NCBI GenBank assembly: GCA_905182985.1
Contig: CAJJDN010000075.1
Coordinates: forward strand, 1-64,000
From: Paramecium sonneborni
Taxonomy: Eukaryota > Ciliophora > Oligohymenophorea > Peniculida > Parameciidae
Length of the DNA stretch: 64,000 nucleotides
Reading direction: 5' to 3'
Position numbers and translations under genes: made by a program. Below, one piece after another: positions 63,275 through 64,000 of the stretch. The notes under the pieces are model-generated. The model saw only the letters and a list, made by a program, of their open reading frames with translations, was not told where the DNA came from and made no database searches. How positions within the stretch are numbered: position 1 is the stretch's first letter; each line of letters begins with the position of its first letter.

Positions 63275-64000
63275 TTTATAATAAAATTATTAGCTCAATT
63301 ATAATAATCAATTTTTAAAACAAGAAAAATAAATTACAATTTTAACATTAATCAATTACAATATTGATTCTTCTATCTTTTGTAAATAATTATATTGAAA
63401 TAAATAATATATAAAATTAAATATTTTTTTTATTTTTTTGGATTTAGAAATTACTGAAGTTCTTGTCTTATACTTTTGTTATTTAATATATATTTATAGA
63501 TTATTTAATTAGTTCTAACTTATTATTATATAAGGAAGCTTAATCATAAATAAATTGATTATTATAGTTGTTAAGTATGTAAATTGAATTATTAATCTCT
63601 AATTATTCATTTCACATTAAGATAATAAATAAGTTGTTCTAAAATTTATGCTATTATTGTTTTCCTTATTTAATATTGATATCTATTTAGACTTAAACAT
63701 TTGATCTTCTTTTCATCTATAAAAGATATCCAAATTAATCGCAATATTTAGCTAACCAATTATAATCTTTGCATTGTAATTTAATAACCATTTAATTTTC
63801 AACTTTACTTCTGAAAATATATTCTTATCAATATATAAAAGTATTACAATATTACAGATAGTTAATCTAAAAATTATTATATTTAATTTAATCATAAAAT
63901 CAAATTTATCTCTATCTATCCTTCATCTCTTGATATTATTTCTATCTTTTCTTGTGTTTCTAGCTTCTTTCCAATCTTTATTAATCTTTTTTCTTATACT
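63275..64000 (-). other. Spacer, then probable minus-strand coding region leaving the window
   Basis: On the minus strand, pieces such as NEQLEINNSIYILNNYNNQF and DQASLYNNKLELIKQS (about 63460-63600), RRSNVQVQIDINIKQGKQQQ (about 63640-63700) and KINKDWKEARNTRKDRNN (about 63935-63990) look coding, separated by TGAs that introns could remove. The gene would start beyond 64000. No family recognised. Confidence 0.35.

Overview
This is a macronuclear (MAC) chromosome end of a Paramecium-like ciliate. Four things show it. (1) The first 33 bases are C-rich telomere with mixed CCCAAA and CCCCAA units, the Paramecium G3T3/G4T2 mixture. (2) Genes only read through if TAA and TAG are glutamine and TGA is the sole stop. 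(3) Coding regions are broken by introns of 22-30 bases starting GT(A/T). (4) A tRNA gene at 19807 has anticodon UUA, which reads UAA. I translated with the ciliate code throughout. For nearly every multi-exon gene below, the spliced length is an exact multiple of three and ends in TGA.

Layout. 1-13 kb is a subtelomeric gene graveyard: a CDPK-like pseudokinase (406-1368), broken copies of a zinc-finger/GxKxGxW-repeat family in both orientations (1669-2949, 3150-3386, 12271-12753), a second kinase/EF-hand gene lacking its N-lobe (10010-12241), and unidentified open frames. 13-25 kb is gene-poor: a WD40 gene (15790-17451), the tRNA, a WD40 fragment, a Cys-rich surface-type gene (21722-23310) and a dead LINE reverse transcriptase (23967-25040). 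25-31 kb holds a DNA2-like nuclease whose helicase half has lost its ATPase motifs, and an H-type lectin/crystallin-like secreted protein. 32-46 kb holds WD40 and propeller-like genes, a GPI-type Cys-rich surface protein, a casein-kinase-1-like kinase and a small GTPase-like protein. 46-63 kb is an ordinary dense gene block: PAQR receptor, coiled-coil proteins, SF-assemblin, a trichocyst-matrix-like protein, a SNARE, a B-box/SPRY-like protein and a TBC RabGAP.

The assembly is faulty at five places. Single N bases at 32918, 37169, 44990, 59865 and 61587 each separate two apparently identical copies of 1.15-1.46 kb. These are unmerged contig overlaps, not biology, so the real region is about 6.4 kb shorter and several genes appear in extra partial copies.

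How the genes fit together: there are no operons. The right-hand block is rich in regulated-secretion and cortical functions (secretory-granule matrix, SNARE, RabGAP, SF-assemblin, CK1), but these are separate transcription units. The most unusual items are the DNA2-like nuclease with a dead helicase, the high share of introns ending in AAG rather than TAG, and the retrotransposon remnant retained in the MAC.
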